DNA of 64,000 nucleotides, from positions 310,001 to 374,000 of the forward strand of contig JAYNQW010000002.1 of assembly GCA_038114465.1 (NCBI GenBank), written 5' to 3'. This DNA comes from CALINB01 sp938045325. Lineage in GTDB: Bacteria; Pseudomonadota; Alphaproteobacteria; Rhodospirillales; CALINB01. Positions 40,819 through 49,993 of this stretch are shown here, one piece after another (positions within the stretch are counted from its first letter, which is position 1; each line of letters starts with the position of its first letter). The notes below the pieces were generated by a model, which saw only the letters and a program-made list of their open reading frames with translations, was not told the origin of the DNA and did not search any database. The translations under genes and the position numbers were made by a program.

Positions 40819-43611
40819 CTATTCGGCGGCCGCCCCTTTGCCGGAATTATCTTTTTTGCCATCACCGTCAGCAGACTCGGCGCTCGTTTCGTCCCCTTCG
40901 GTATCAGTCTCCCGAATCCTCGTGACCGAAACGACATTTTCATCTTCAGCGGTCTTGAACAACGTCACGCCGCGTGTCGTCCGGCCCGATTGGCTGATAT
41001 CGGCGACCGGCATACGGATCAGTTTACCGCCGTCCGTCACCATCACCAACTCATCCGTATCGACCACCGGAAATGAAGCAACGACATGGGTTGTTTTCTT
41101 GCCGCGTTTCAACTCAATGCTGGTAATGCCCGAACCGCCGCGTCCGGTAATCCTATACTCATACGCGGTCGAACGCTTGCCTAAACCGTCTTCGGTCACG
41201 GTCAGGATAAACTCTTCGTGCTCGGCCATCGCTTGATAGGAGGGATCCTCCAGCCGGGCCGCCAATTCCTTATCGCGTTTTTTTTCTTCTTTCTTATCCG
41301 TGTAATCGGCACCGGCAAGCCGGCGCTTTGCGCTGACAGATTGTAAATATAACTCGCGTGATTCCGAATCTGCATGCACGTGCTTCAACGCCGACATGGA
41401 AATGACTTCATCGTCCTTGGCAAGTTTAATGCCGCGCACGCCTGTCGAGGAGCGACTGGTAAACACGCGGAGATCACCGACCGAGAAGCGAATGCATTTG
41501 CCCTGCCGGGTCGAGAGCAGCACATCATCATCTTCGGTAATAGTGCGCACCCGGATCAGGCGGTCGTCGGCATTACCATTCTCGAATTTCATGGCGATTT
41601 TGCCGTTAGCCTTAATGTTCGCGAAATCTTTTAACGAATTCCGTCGAATTTTTCCCTGCGCGGTCGCAAACACGATATCCCACTGCCCCCAGGTTTCCTC
41701 GTCCTCGGGCATCGGCATTAGGGTTGAAATGGTTTCACCTTCTTGAAGCGGCAGTAGGTTGATCATGGCCTTGCCGCGCGCCGTCGGCGAACCCAAAGGT
41801 AATTTATAAACCTTCAGCACGTAGACGATGCCACGCGAGGAGAAAAACAGCACAGGCGTGTGGGTATTCACCACGAACACCTGACTGACAAAATCCTCGT
41901 CGCGCGTACTCATGCCGGCACGGCCTTTTCCGCCGCGGTGCTGCGCGCGATAGGTCGATAAGGGCACGCGTTTGATGTACCCGGCGTTGGAAACGGTCAC
42001 GACCATGTCTTCGCGCTGGATGAGGTCTTCGACGTCCTGTTCGAACCCGCCCTCTTCGATTTGAGTTTTGCGCGGTGTGGCGAATTGCTCTTTCATGTCG
42101 AGCAATTCGTCGCGCAGGATGCCGTACAGTTTTTCGCGCGAGGCAAGAATTTCGAGATACTCGGCGATTTTCTTGCCGAGTTCTTCCAAATCCCCGCCGA
42201 TTTTATCCCGCTCGAGGCCGGTCAGACGGTGCAGGCGTAACTCCAGGATCGCTTTCGCCTGTTCCTCGGAAAGCTTGTATTTGCCCTTCACGACCGCACG
42301 GCCCGGCTCGTCGAGCAGCTTGATCATCGGCTCGACATCCGAAGCCGGCCAATCGCGTTCCATCAGTTGCTCGCGCGCCGTCGCCGGGTCCTTCGCTTTG
42401 CGAATGAGCGCGATGATATCGTCGATATTAGCGACCGCGACCGCGAGGCCGACCAACACGTGCGCGCGATCACGCGCCTTGCCGAGTTCGAAAATCGTAC
42501 GTCGGCGGATGACCTCTTCGCGGAATTCGATAAACGCGTTTAAAATTTCCCGCAGATTCATCATACGCGGCTGGCCGTGATCGAGAGCCAGCATGTTGAC
42601 ACCGAAACTGGTTTGCAGCGGTGTATACCGATAAAGCTGGTTCAGCACGACTTCGGCGTTGGCATCGCGGCGAATTTCGACGACGACGCGTACGCCTTGG
42701 CGATCGGATTCATCACGCAGGTCGCCGATCCCTTCGATGCGCTTATCGCGCACGCATTCCGCCATAATCTCGATCATGCGGGCCTTGTTCACCTGATAGG
42801 GCACTTCGGTGATGATGATGGCCTGCACGCCTTTACGGACTTCTTCGATAGACGTTTTGCCGCGCATGACTACGGAGCCGTGGCCGGTCTTGAGCGCCAA
42901 CAAGACACCTGCCCGACCCATAATCAGACCGCCGGTGGGAAAATCAGGCCCCTGGACGTGGTTTTCGATCAGCTCGTCGATGGTCGTCTCGGGATTATCG
43001 ATCAACGCACAGCAGGCATCGATCAATTCGCCCAAATTGTGCGGCGGAATATTGGTCGCCATGCCGACCGCGATGCCGCCGGCGCCGTTCGCCAGCAAAT
43101 TCGGTATCTGCGCCGGCAGGACTTCCGGCTCTTTTTCCGTGCCGTCGTAGTTTTCCTGAAAGTCGACGGTATCTTTATCGATGTCTTCTAATAAAGCGTG
43201 CGCGACACGGGTTAAGCGCGCTTCGGTATACCGCATGGCAGCGGCCCGGTCCCCGTCCATAGACCCGAAGTTGCCTTGCCCGTCGACAAGCGGCACACGC
43301 AGCGAAAATTCCTGCGCCATACGCACCATCGCATCGTAAATCGCCGTGTCGCCATGTGGATGGTATTTACCCATGACATCACCGACGATACGCGCTGATT
43401 TTCTAAACGAACGATTGTAGTGATACCCGTTTTCGTGCATCGAAAACAAAATACGCCGGTGCACGGGTTTTAAGCCGTCACGCACATCGGGCAACGCGCG
43501 ACTGACGATCACGCTCATGGCGTAATCGAGATAGGAGCGTTTCATCTCCTCTTCGATGGAAACGGGAACCGTTGCGTCGAATTCCGAAGGCGTATCAGGC
43601 GGTGCGGTCAA
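40819..43611 (-). CDS. gyrA: DNA gyrase subunit A
   Basis: The 930-residue protein has the catalytic Tyr in AAMRYTEARL, the quinolone region HPHGDTAIYDAMVRMAQ (Thr and Asp at the two classic positions), the tower and coiled coil, and C-terminal pinwheel repeats. The GyrA box reads QHRGGKG, not the usual QRRGGKG. An extra acidic/Lys-rich C-terminal tail is present. The start at TTG 43611 is uncertain: no ATG is in frame downstream until inside the conserved MKRSYLDYAMSV, and ribosome-site evidence is weak. With GyrB it negatively supercoils DNA. The 280-bp gap upstream holds TATAAT on the minus strand (43777-43782) as a weak promoter candidate and the ssb terminator. Confidence 0.96.
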   Translation of the reverse strand: MTAPPDTPSEFDATVPVSIEEEMKRSYLDYAMSVIVSRALPDVRDGLKPVHRRILFSMHENGYHYNRSFRKSARIVGDVMGKYHPHGDTAIYDAMVRMAQEFSLRVPLVDGQGNFGSMDGDRAAAMRYTEARLTRVAHALLEDIDKDTVDFQENYDGTEKEPEVLPAQIPNLLANGAGGIAVGMATNIPPHNLGELIDACCALIDNPETTIDELIENHVQGPDFPTGGLIMGRAGVLLALKTGHGSVVMRGKTSIEEVRKGVQAIIITEVPYQVNKARMIEIMAECVRDKRIEGIGDLRDESDRQGVRVVVEIRRDANAEVVLNQLYRYTPLQTSFGVNMLALDHGQPRMMNLREILNAFIEFREEVIRRRTIFELGKARDRAHVLVGLAVAVANIDDIIALIRKAKDPATAREQLMERDWPASDVEPMIKLLDEPGRAVVKGKYKLSEEQAKAILELRLHRLTGLERDKIGGDLEELGKKIAEYLEILASREKLYGILRDELLDMKEQFATPRKTQIEEGGFEQDVEDLIQREDMVVTVSNAGYIKRVPLSTYRAQHRGGKGRAGMSTRDEDFVSQVFVVNTHTPVLFFSSRGIVYVLKVYKLPLGSPTARGKAMINLLPLQEGETISTLMPMPEDEETWGQWDIVFATAQGKIRRNSLKDFANIKANGKIAMKFENGNADDRLIRVRTITEDDDVLLSTRQGKCIRFSVGDLRVFTSRSSTGVRGIKLAKDDEVISMSALKHVHADSESRELYLQSVSAKRRLAGADYTDKKEEKKRDKELAARLEDPSYQAMAEHEEFILTVTEDGLGKRSTAYEYRITGRGGSGITSIELKRGKKTTHVVASFPVVDTDELVMVTDGGKLIRMPVADISQSGRTTRGVTLFKTAEDENVVSVTRIRETDTEGDETSAESADGDGKKDNSGKGAAAE

Positions 43612-43847
43612 CGGATTTTTCCGGTCGTTTTCAATAAAATCAGGGGCCGAAATTCAGCCGGCCCCGGCTAAGGGAAAGGCCGTATAGGGAACCGGCCTCA
43701 TGGTGAAAAAAGGACTTAAAATAGGCTCTTAATTTAGCATTTTTCATGCCCCGGTCACAAGCGGATTGGCCCCTTAATTATACAATAATAACAATGCCTT
43801 ACAGGGCTTTTTTAGGGCTAAAAAGCGGCTTTGAAAAGGCAACGAAA

Positions 43848-43872
43848 AAACGCCCCGAATCGGGGCGTTTTA
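43848..43872 (-). terminator. Terminator of ssb
   Basis: The AAAACGCCCCGA/TCGGGGCGTTTT palindrome is followed on the minus strand by TTTTTT. It lies 20 bp past the ssb stop. Confidence 0.82.
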
Positions 43873-43891
43873 GCGTTCGAACTTAAGCAGA

Positions 43892-44344
43892 TTAAAACGG
43901 GATTTCGTCGTCGAGATCGCCGCCCCCGCCACCGCCCATACTGCCACCGGACGGCTCCGAAGGCGGTGCATAATCATCGCCGCCGCCACCACCGCCGCGG
44001 CTATCGAGCATGGTCAGCACGCTGCGGAAACGTTGCAGAACGACTTCGGTGACATAATGTTTTTGGCCGTCTTTTTCATAATCCCGGGTTTGGATTTGGC
44101 CTTCCAAATAAACCTTAGAACCTTTGCGTAAATACTTCTCGGCGACATCCGCGAGGCGCTCGTCGAAAATCACGACACGGTGCCATTCGGTTTTCTCTCG
44201 CTGCTCTCCCGAGTTTTTATCCCGCCAACGCTCGGACGTTGCGACTGAGAAATTTACGATTTTATTGCCGGCCTGGGACATGCGGACTTCCGGATCCCGG
44301 CCTAAATTACCGACTAAAATTACTTTGTTAACACTACCAGCCAT
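43892..44344 (-). CDS. ssb: Single-stranded DNA-binding protein
   Basis: The 150-residue protein has an N-terminal OB fold (MAGSVNKVILVGNLGRDPEV, then WHRVVIFDERLADVAEKYL), a Gly-rich linker and the acidic tip DLDDEIPF that docks replication and repair proteins. GAGGAAAAACA precedes the ATG. It binds ssDNA at forks. It is divergent from uvrA, a common arrangement, with a 341-bp gap holding two palindromic repeats. No alphaproteobacterial SOS box of the GTTC-N7-GTTC type was found by eye in the gap. Confidence 0.97.
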   Translation of the reverse strand: MAGSVNKVILVGNLGRDPEVRMSQAGNKIVNFSVATSERWRDKNSGEQREKTEWHRVVIFDERLADVAEKYLRKGSKVYLEGQIQTRDYEKDGQKHYVTEVVLQRFRSVLTMLDSRGGGGGGDDYAPPSEPSGGSMGGGGGGDLDDEIPF

Positions 44345-44488
44345 TGTTTTTCCTCTATCTCTCGCTGCGATCTATCAAAGATGTTGTAAGACAACCACAT
44401 TACAACCAACACCGCCGCCCCGAAATCGGATTTTTTCCCGGCTTATCCACAGATCGGTCATACCTCAGATTGATATCTAGAAGGGAAA

Positions 44489-44584
44489 CCTCATCCTTCG
44501 TCAGGCTCAGGATGAGGCTTTGCTTTTACCCTTTACCCTCGCTTTCGTCTTATTCCCTCACCTTGAGCTTGTCGAAGGGCGAGG
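44489..44584. repeat. Two copies of the CCTTGAGCTTGTCGAAGG-type intergenic palindrome
   Basis: Copy 1 (44489-44517) has perfect arms CCTCATCCT/AGGATGAGG around TCGTCAGGCTC. Copy 2 (about 44556-44584) has CCTTGAGCTTGTCGAAGG with flanking CTC/GAG arms. This short palindrome family is widespread between alphaproteobacterial genes. The copies lie in opposite orientation in the ssb-uvrA gap, which holds no other gene. Confidence 0.7.
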
Positions 44585-44685
44585 TCCGATCTTTGTCATG
44601 TCTCCCAGATTTCGGTCCCTTTACAGAGCGCCATTTCCGCTTTATTCCTGGCCGGTTCTAGACCGCTTAAAAGTTGAACAGCACC

Positions 44686-47568
44686 ATGGAAAAGATCAGC
44701 GTCCGGGGCGCCCGCGAGCACAATTTACAGAATATCGACGTCGAGATTCCGCGCGAAAGCCTGACCGTCATCACCGGGCTGTCGGGTTCGGGCAAATCGT
44801 CCCTCGCCTTCGATACGATCTATGCCGAGGGCCAGCGCCGCTATGTCGAAAGCCTGTCGGCCTATGCGCGGCAATTCCTCGAACTGATGCAAAAGCCGGA
44901 TGTGGACCTCATCGAGGGCCTTTCCCCGGCGATTTCCATCGAACAGAAGACCACGTCGCGCAACCCCCGCTCGACCGTTGGCACCGTGACCGAAGTGTAC
45001 GACTACATGCGTCTCTTGTTCGCGCGCGTCGGGATACCCTATTCGCCGGAAACGGGCCTACCGATCGAGGCCCAGACCGTCAGTCAGATGGTCGACCGGG
45101 TGCTTGCCATGAAGGAAGGCACGCGGCTCTTGATCCTCGCTCCTATCGCGCGCGGGCGCAAAGGCGAGTTTAAGAAAGAACTCGCGGATTTGCGCAAACG
45201 CGGCTTTCAGCGCGTCAAAATCGACGGCAAGCAGCTCGAGATCGAGGATGCGCCCAATCTCGATAAAAAATACAAACACGACATCGAAGTCGTCGTCGAC
45301 CGGGTGGTCGTGCGTGAAGGCTTGGAAAGCCGCCTCGCCGATAGTTTCGAGACATCCCTCGCGCTTGCCGACGGTTTGGCAATCACCGAAGACGCGGACG
45401 AAGGCACGCGCACGACGTTTTCGGCCAAGTTCGCCTGCCCGGTCTCCGGTTTCACCATTGAAGAGATTGAGCCGCGGCTGTTTTCGTTCAACAGCCCGTT
45501 CGGGGCCTGTCCGGCGTGTGACGGCCTCGGCACCGAAATGTTCTTTGATCCTGAGTTGATCGTCCCTAACGACCGGCTCACGTTACGCGAAGGTGCGATT
45601 GCCGCCTGGGCGAACTCGTCGTCACCCTATTACATGCAAACCCTGGAAAGCCTCGCGCGGCATTACAAATTCGACCTCGACACGCCGTTTCGGAAATTGA
45701 AATCGAAAGTACGCGACGTGATCCTCTGGGGCTCGGGTAATGAGACCGTCGCCATGCAATACGACAACGGCAACAAAGCCTATGAACTCAACAAGCCCTT
45801 CGAGGGCGTCGTGCCGAACATGGAGCGGCGCTGGAGTGAATCGGACGCAACCTGGATCATCGAGGAGCTGCAGCGCTATCAAACTATCGACACGTGCAAC
45901 GAATGCAGCGGTCATCGTTTAAAGCCTGAAGCGCTGGCGGTCAAAATCGACGGTAAGCACGCCGGCGACATCACGGCGTTGTCCATTGAAAAAGCCGTCG
46001 ATTGGTTTGCGGGGTTGGAAAAGAAACTCACTAAAAAACAAAATGAAATCGCACGACGCATTCTACGCGAAATCAACGAGCGGCTCGGCTTCCTCAATAA
46101 CGTCGGACTCGAATATTTAACATTATCCCGCGCCGCGGCAACGCTCTCGGGCGGGGAAAGCCAACGCATCCGCCTCGCCTCGCAGATCGGCTCCGGGCTC
46201 ACGGGCGTGCTCTATGTGCTTGACGAGCCTTCCATCGGCCTGCACCAGCGCGACAACGCTCGCCTGCTGACGACCCTGGAACGGCTCAAGAACCTCGGCA
46301 ACACCGTTATTGTCGTCGAACACGACGAAGACGCCATCCTCACCGCCGATCATGTCATCGACATCGGCCCCGGGGCCGGTGTGCACGGCGGCCAAGTCGT
46401 CGCCCAAGGCACGCCGAAACAGATCATGGCCGCGAGCGAAAGCCTGACCGGGCAATACCTGACCGGATTCCGGCAAATCGAGGTGCCGGCAAATCGCCGC
46501 ACCGCCAAAGGCGGTCAGCATCTGAGCATCAAGGGTGCTTCGGAAAACAACCTGAATAACGTCAACGTCGATATTCCGCTCGGCACGTTCGTCGCGGTGA
46601 CCGGCGTGTCCGGCTCGGGGAAATCATCGCTGATCGTTGAAACGCTATATCCGGCGGCCGCGCGGCGGCTGCACAGCGCGCGGGTGCATCCGGGCGCGCA
46701 TGAGGACATTACCGGCCTTGAGTTTCTCGATAAGGTCGTCGATATCGATCAGTCCCCCATCGGGCGTACGCCGCGCTCCAACCCGGCGACCTACACGGGT
46801 GCGTTCACCGTTATTCGCGATTGGTTCGCGGGCTTGCCCGAAGCGAAAGCGCGCGGCTACAAGCCGGGCCGGTTTTCCTTCAACGTCAAGGGCGGGCGTT
46901 GCGAAGCCTGCCAGGGCGACGGGGTCATTAAGATCGAAATGCATTTCCTGCCCGATGTGTTCGTGCAATGCGATGTCTGTCACGGAAAGCGCTATAACCG
47001 CGAAACGCTCGATATCAAATTCCGCAACAAATCCATCGCCGACGTGCTCGACATGACCGTCGAGGAAGGTCTTGAGTTTTTCAAAGCCGTGCCGGCGATC
47101 CGTTCCAAGATGGAAACGTTGATGCGTGTTGGATTGAGTTACATTCACATCGGCCAACAAGCAACCACCCTTTCTGGCGGTGAAGCGCAGCGGGTGAAGC
47201 TGGCGAAGGAACTGTCGCGGCGCGCCACTGGGAAAACACTTTACATTCTCGATGAGCCAACCACCGGTTTGCATTTCGAAGATGTCAAAAAACTTCTCGA
47301 AGTGCTGCACGAACTCGTTCAGACCGGGAATACGGTCGTCGTCATCGAGCACAACATGGAAGTGATCAAGACCGCCGACTGGATCATCGACCTCGGCCCC
47401 GAAGGCGGCGACAAGGGCGGCAAGATCGTCGCTCAAGGCACGCCGGAGAAAATCGCCACGAGCAAAAAGAGCTTCACCGGCGAACACCTCGCCCCGCGCT
47501 TAAAAAGCACAACTAAAAAACCGGCGAAGAAAGCGGCGAAAAAAACAAAACTGAAAAAAAGCGCTTAA
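44686..47568 (+). CDS. uvrA: UvrABC system protein A
   Basis: The 960-residue protein has two ABC ATPase halves: Walker A GLSGSGKSS and GVSGSGKSS, signatures LSGGESQR and LSGGEAQR. It also has the UvrB-binding and zinc modules, including CEACQGDG and CDVCHGKR. In the first zinc module CPVSG replaces one Cys with Ser, so only the pair CPACDG is intact there. The C-terminus has a Lys/Ala/Thr tail (TKKPAKKAAKKTKLKKS) beyond the usual end. ATG 44686 is used; a TTG at 44674 is possible. It scans DNA for bulky lesions and loads UvrB. It is convergent with a CoA-transferase gene, overlapping at the stop codons. Confidence 0.97.
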   Translation: MEKISVRGAREHNLQNIDVEIPRESLTVITGLSGSGKSSLAFDTIYAEGQRRYVESLSAYARQFLELMQKPDVDLIEGLSPAISIEQKTTSRNPRSTVGTVTEVYDYMRLLFARVGIPYSPETGLPIEAQTVSQMVDRVLAMKEGTRLLILAPIARGRKGEFKKELADLRKRGFQRVKIDGKQLEIEDAPNLDKKYKHDIEVVVDRVVVREGLESRLADSFETSLALADGLAITEDADEGTRTTFSAKFACPVSGFTIEEIEPRLFSFNSPFGACPACDGLGTEMFFDPELIVPNDRLTLREGAIAAWANSSSPYYMQTLESLARHYKFDLDTPFRKLKSKVRDVILWGSGNETVAMQYDNGNKAYELNKPFEGVVPNMERRWSESDATWIIEELQRYQTIDTCNECSGHRLKPEALAVKIDGKHAGDITALSIEKAVDWFAGLEKKLTKKQNEIARRILREINERLGFLNNVGLEYLTLSRAAATLSGGESQRIRLASQIGSGLTGVLYVLDEPSIGLHQRDNARLLTTLERLKNLGNTVIVVEHDEDAILTADHVIDIGPGAGVHGGQVVAQGTPKQIMAASESLTGQYLTGFRQIEVPANRRTAKGGQHLSIKGASENNLNNVNVDIPLGTFVAVTGVSGSGKSSLIVETLYPAAARRLHSARVHPGAHEDITGLEFLDKVVDIDQSPIGRTPRSNPATYTGAFTVIRDWFAGLPEAKARGYKPGRFSFNVKGGRCEACQGDGVIKIEMHFLPDVFVQCDVCHGKRYNRETLDIKFRNKSIADVLDMTVEEGLEFFKAVPAIRSKMETLMRVGLSYIHIGQQATTLSGGEAQRVKLAKELSRRATGKTLYILDEPTTGLHFEDVKKLLEVLHELVQTGNTVVVIEHNMEVIKTADWIIDLGPEGGDKGGKIVAQGTPEKIATSKKSFTGEHLAPRLKSTTKKPAKKAAKKTKLKKSA

Positions 47569-48308
47569 GCCGCTAAGCCGAACACGCGCTTGGAGAAATC
47601 CGGATAGGTTTTAGCAATTTCGGGCGCGATGGAATTGCGCAGCAGCTCGAGACGCGCGGGGTCCGGTTCCGGTGTCGTCGGTACGTTTTCAGGAACATCA
47701 AAATCGAAGCCGGTGTTGTCGCGCACTTCTTCCAGGGTGTGGCCGGGGCTGACGGAAGCGAGGCGAAAGCGTTTTTTGTTTTTATCGAACAGCATGACGC
47801 ATAACTCGGTGACCAACGCATACGGCCCACCGGGGCGATGCACACCCTGCTCGGACGTGCCGGGCGCGCTGATAAAGTCGACTTTCGGCACGAACACGCG
47901 GCGGGAATGTTCCGGGCGAAACAAAATCACCTTCGGGATGACGAAATACATATACGCGGAACCGAACGAGCCGGGAAAGCGGCGATCAAGCGCGGGATAA
48001 TCGCCGGTGCCGACAAGATTGAGGTTGGCCTCGCCGTCGATCTGCACACCCCCTAAGAAAAACGTATCGATGCGGCCTTGCCCCGAACAGTCAAATAACT
48101 CTCTGCCGCCGTCGGTGAACGGATTGTTCGCATCGCCGCCGATCATGGAAACCCGCAACGGATGATCGGTCGCTTTGGTTTCTTCACGCACCAGTAACGC
48201 CGCCGAACCAGGAATGGGCGACGCCATGCCGACGGCGATGTGGCGCGAGTCCGCCAACAAGTTTGCGATGGTGCTGATTAACAGTTCTTCCGGATTGTAA
48301 TCGCTCAT
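47565..48308 (-). CDS. CoA-transferase beta-type subunit (glutaconate/3-oxoacid CoA-transferase family, IpdB-like)
   Basis: The 247-residue protein is a family I CoA-transferase beta fold: an N-terminal ISTIANLLADSRHIAVGMAS, the GxGG-like loop in STFFLGGVQIDGEANLN (FFLGGVQIDGEANLN seen) and SPGTSEQGVHRPGGP-like APGTSEQGVHRPGGP. It follows the alpha-type gene by 22 bp, so the two form a heteromeric transferase. In IpdAB-like members the complex acts as a ring-opening hydrolase in steroid/terpenoid breakdown rather than a CoA-transferase. A catalytic Glu in the beta subunit could not be placed by eye. Confidence 0.84.
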   Translation of the reverse strand: MSDYNPEELLISTIANLLADSRHIAVGMASPIPGSAALLVREETKATDHPLRVSMIGGDANNPFTDGGRELFDCSGQGRIDTFFLGGVQIDGEANLNLVGTGDYPALDRRFPGSFGSAYMYFVIPKVILFRPEHSRRVFVPKVDFISAPGTSEQGVHRPGGPYALVTELCVMLFDKNKKRFRLASVSPGHTLEEVRDNTGFDFDVPENVPTTPEPDPARLELLRNSIAPEIAKTYPDFSKRVFGLAA

Positions 48309-48330
48309 GATACCGCCCTAATTCACCGCC

Positions 48331-49143
48331 CTATTGTGCCGCTTGGTGCTGTTCGGCGAATACATTTGCCTGTAGCCATTCGTTGAAACCCTCTTGGGTT
48401 TTGGCGCGTTTCGCGTAATCGCGCACCGCATCCATGTCCGCGTCGTAGTGGCCGGGCAGATCGAGCGGCCAGCACCCGCCTTTCGCTTCGGCGATGCCGT
48501 CGACGTACATGGAGGTCAATGTGCCCGCCGCCATCATGTCATCATCAAGAAAGTTTCCGCTCTGCACTTTTTCGACCGTGACGAACGTGCGCTTGGCGGC
48601 GTGCGCCATCGTGATGAGTTCACGCCTTTTGCCGAGCCAAACATTGCCGTGTTCATCGGCGAGCGGCGCGTGAAACATCGCGACATCAGGCCTGATCGCG
48701 GGCAGCAAAACAATCGGGCCGCCCTCGAACGGATCCTCCTCCACTTTCCAATCATCGCGGTTGTTGAGGACATCGCTGCCGATCAGCCCGCGTAAAGGCA
48801 TGAACGGCACGCCCTTTTCGGCCGCCTGCAAGGCGGTGTGAATGGCCGGACAGGTCGAATCCTTGATCGTGATCAAACCGGCCTCAACGGCTTCGCTGAA
48901 CCGGGGGGCCAAGCCCGCCTCGCCCAAGGTGACGGCCGCGGCTTCGATGATTTTCACGCACCCGGCACCGATAAGAACATCCGCCGCCATGCCGCCGAGT
49001 GGGGCAAACAACAAATGCAGGTCCTTCACGCCGCGGCGTACCAAGGCCCGCACGGCGGCCATGGGCACGTAGCTGTAATCCGGCGGCAGCACCAGGAGCG
49101 CGCCGTCGGGCACCTGTTCGGCCAGTTTATCGAGGCTGATCAT
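48331..49143 (-). CDS. CoA-transferase alpha-type subunit (glutaconate CoA-transferase family, IpdA-like)
   Basis: The 270-residue protein has HLLFAPLGGMAADVLIGAGCV near the N-terminus, PFMPLRGLIGSDVL and DVAMFHAPLADEHGNVWLG, the family pattern of alpha subunits. It is the first gene of a pair with the beta-type subunit. AGGTGC is a weak ribosome site for the ATG. The substrate is unknown. Other CoA-transferases in this window belong to the unrelated class III family. Confidence 0.84.
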   Translation of the reverse strand: MISLDKLAEQVPDGALLVLPPDYSYVPMAAVRALVRRGVKDLHLLFAPLGGMAADVLIGAGCVKIIEAAAVTLGEAGLAPRFSEAVEAGLITIKDSTCPAIHTALQAAEKGVPFMPLRGLIGSDVLNNRDDWKVEEDPFEGGPIVLLPAIRPDVAMFHAPLADEHGNVWLGKRRELITMAHAAKRTFVTVEKVQSGNFLDDDMMAAGTLTSMYVDGIAEAKGGCWPLDLPGHYDADMDAVRDYAKRAKTQEGFNEWLQANVFAEQHQAAQ

Positions 49144-49175
49144 GGAAGCACCTATTCGTCATAGGCACATCATAG

Positions 49176-49871
49176 TTACTTCCAGCAATTTCGTCTTGAA
49201 ATTTTTCTAGCAAGTGCGTCGGTTCGTCGCGCGCCCAAGGTAAAAGCTTTATATGCCTCAAACTTTACTCGCATACTTTTGCACTCGAATTTCTTGACTA
49301 ATTTCATATCCTTGCGTGAAATTCTCAAAAAGAATTTTCTTAAAGAATTTTTTGTTTTTTCGATTTGTTGAAAAGAAAATTTATTTTTATTTGCCCTCAT
49401 ATATTGAAGCTTTCTAATCAACTTTATTGCATTCTTGTGTTCAAACGCACGAAGACCATTCCCCAATAGACTTAATGCTACGCGCAACCCCGAAGAATAT
49501 TTCATATCTTGGTAAATAATGACGGGAGCAATTTTTTTTATATTACTTCCATACGTGTATACCCCGACAATATTTGTTTTTATGCCTTTTGCTTTTCTAT
49601 GTTTTGAAGGTGGATCATAATAAATTCGCTTAATAGCTCTGGGGTATTTCCGCAAATTTTTTGGCAACTTCTCCATTAAATCAATTGCTATTTTCACTGT
49701 TTCAAAAAATAATTTATTTCTAACATTAGGATACGATGAACCTATCAACGTTCTTCCTTTGTATTGTTGGGTCGGGCCTGGAGGCGGAATTTTTGATTTG
49801 GAATATGCGACATCAATCCCCCAACCAAAAATAACTATGGCCAAAAATAATTTACTGATATTGCTTTTCAT
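49176..49871 (-). CDS. AT-rich orphan secreted protein, unknown family
   Basis: The 231-residue protein has a signal peptide (KLFLAIVIFGWGIDVAYS). The mature part is strongly basic (Lys/Arg about one residue in four), with Cys near residues 196 and 229 and a Tyr/Pro-rich N-terminal section (PPPGPTQQYKGRTLIG). The base composition is much AT-richer than neighbours on both sides, including the 122-bp upstream gap. GGGGGAGAAATT precedes the ATG. No family recognised. Codon use and isolation suggest recent acquisition or a rapidly evolving gene. Confidence 0.7.
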   Translation of the reverse strand: MKSNISKLFLAIVIFGWGIDVAYSKSKIPPPGPTQQYKGRTLIGSSYPNVRNKLFFETVKIAIDLMEKLPKNLRKYPRAIKRIYYDPPSKHRKAKGIKTNIVGVYTYGSNIKKIAPVIIYQDMKYSSGLRVALSLLGNGLRAFEHKNAIKLIRKLQYMRANKNKFSFQQIEKTKNSLRKFFLRISRKDMKLVKKFECKSMRVKFEAYKAFTLGARRTDALARKISRRNCWK

Positions 49872-49993
49872 AATTTCTCCCCCAAGAAAACTAGCGATAT
49901 AAGATCGCCATATAATTATACGTTTCTATAATTCAATAACAAAATTGTATTATCTAGAACTTATTAATAGCCAAATAATTGTGATATAGCATT

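Noticed and set aside
44345..44685. SOS box (GTTC-N7-GTTC) controlling ssb/uvrA
   Set aside because: GTTC and GAAC occur at about 44655-44680 but the spacing is 17 bp and inverted, not the alphaproteobacterial LexA pattern.
44520..45173. Plus-strand frame overlapping the ssb-uvrA gap and the start of uvrA
   Set aside because: It is out of frame with the well-supported uvrA and has an improbable Arg/His/Pro-rich composition.
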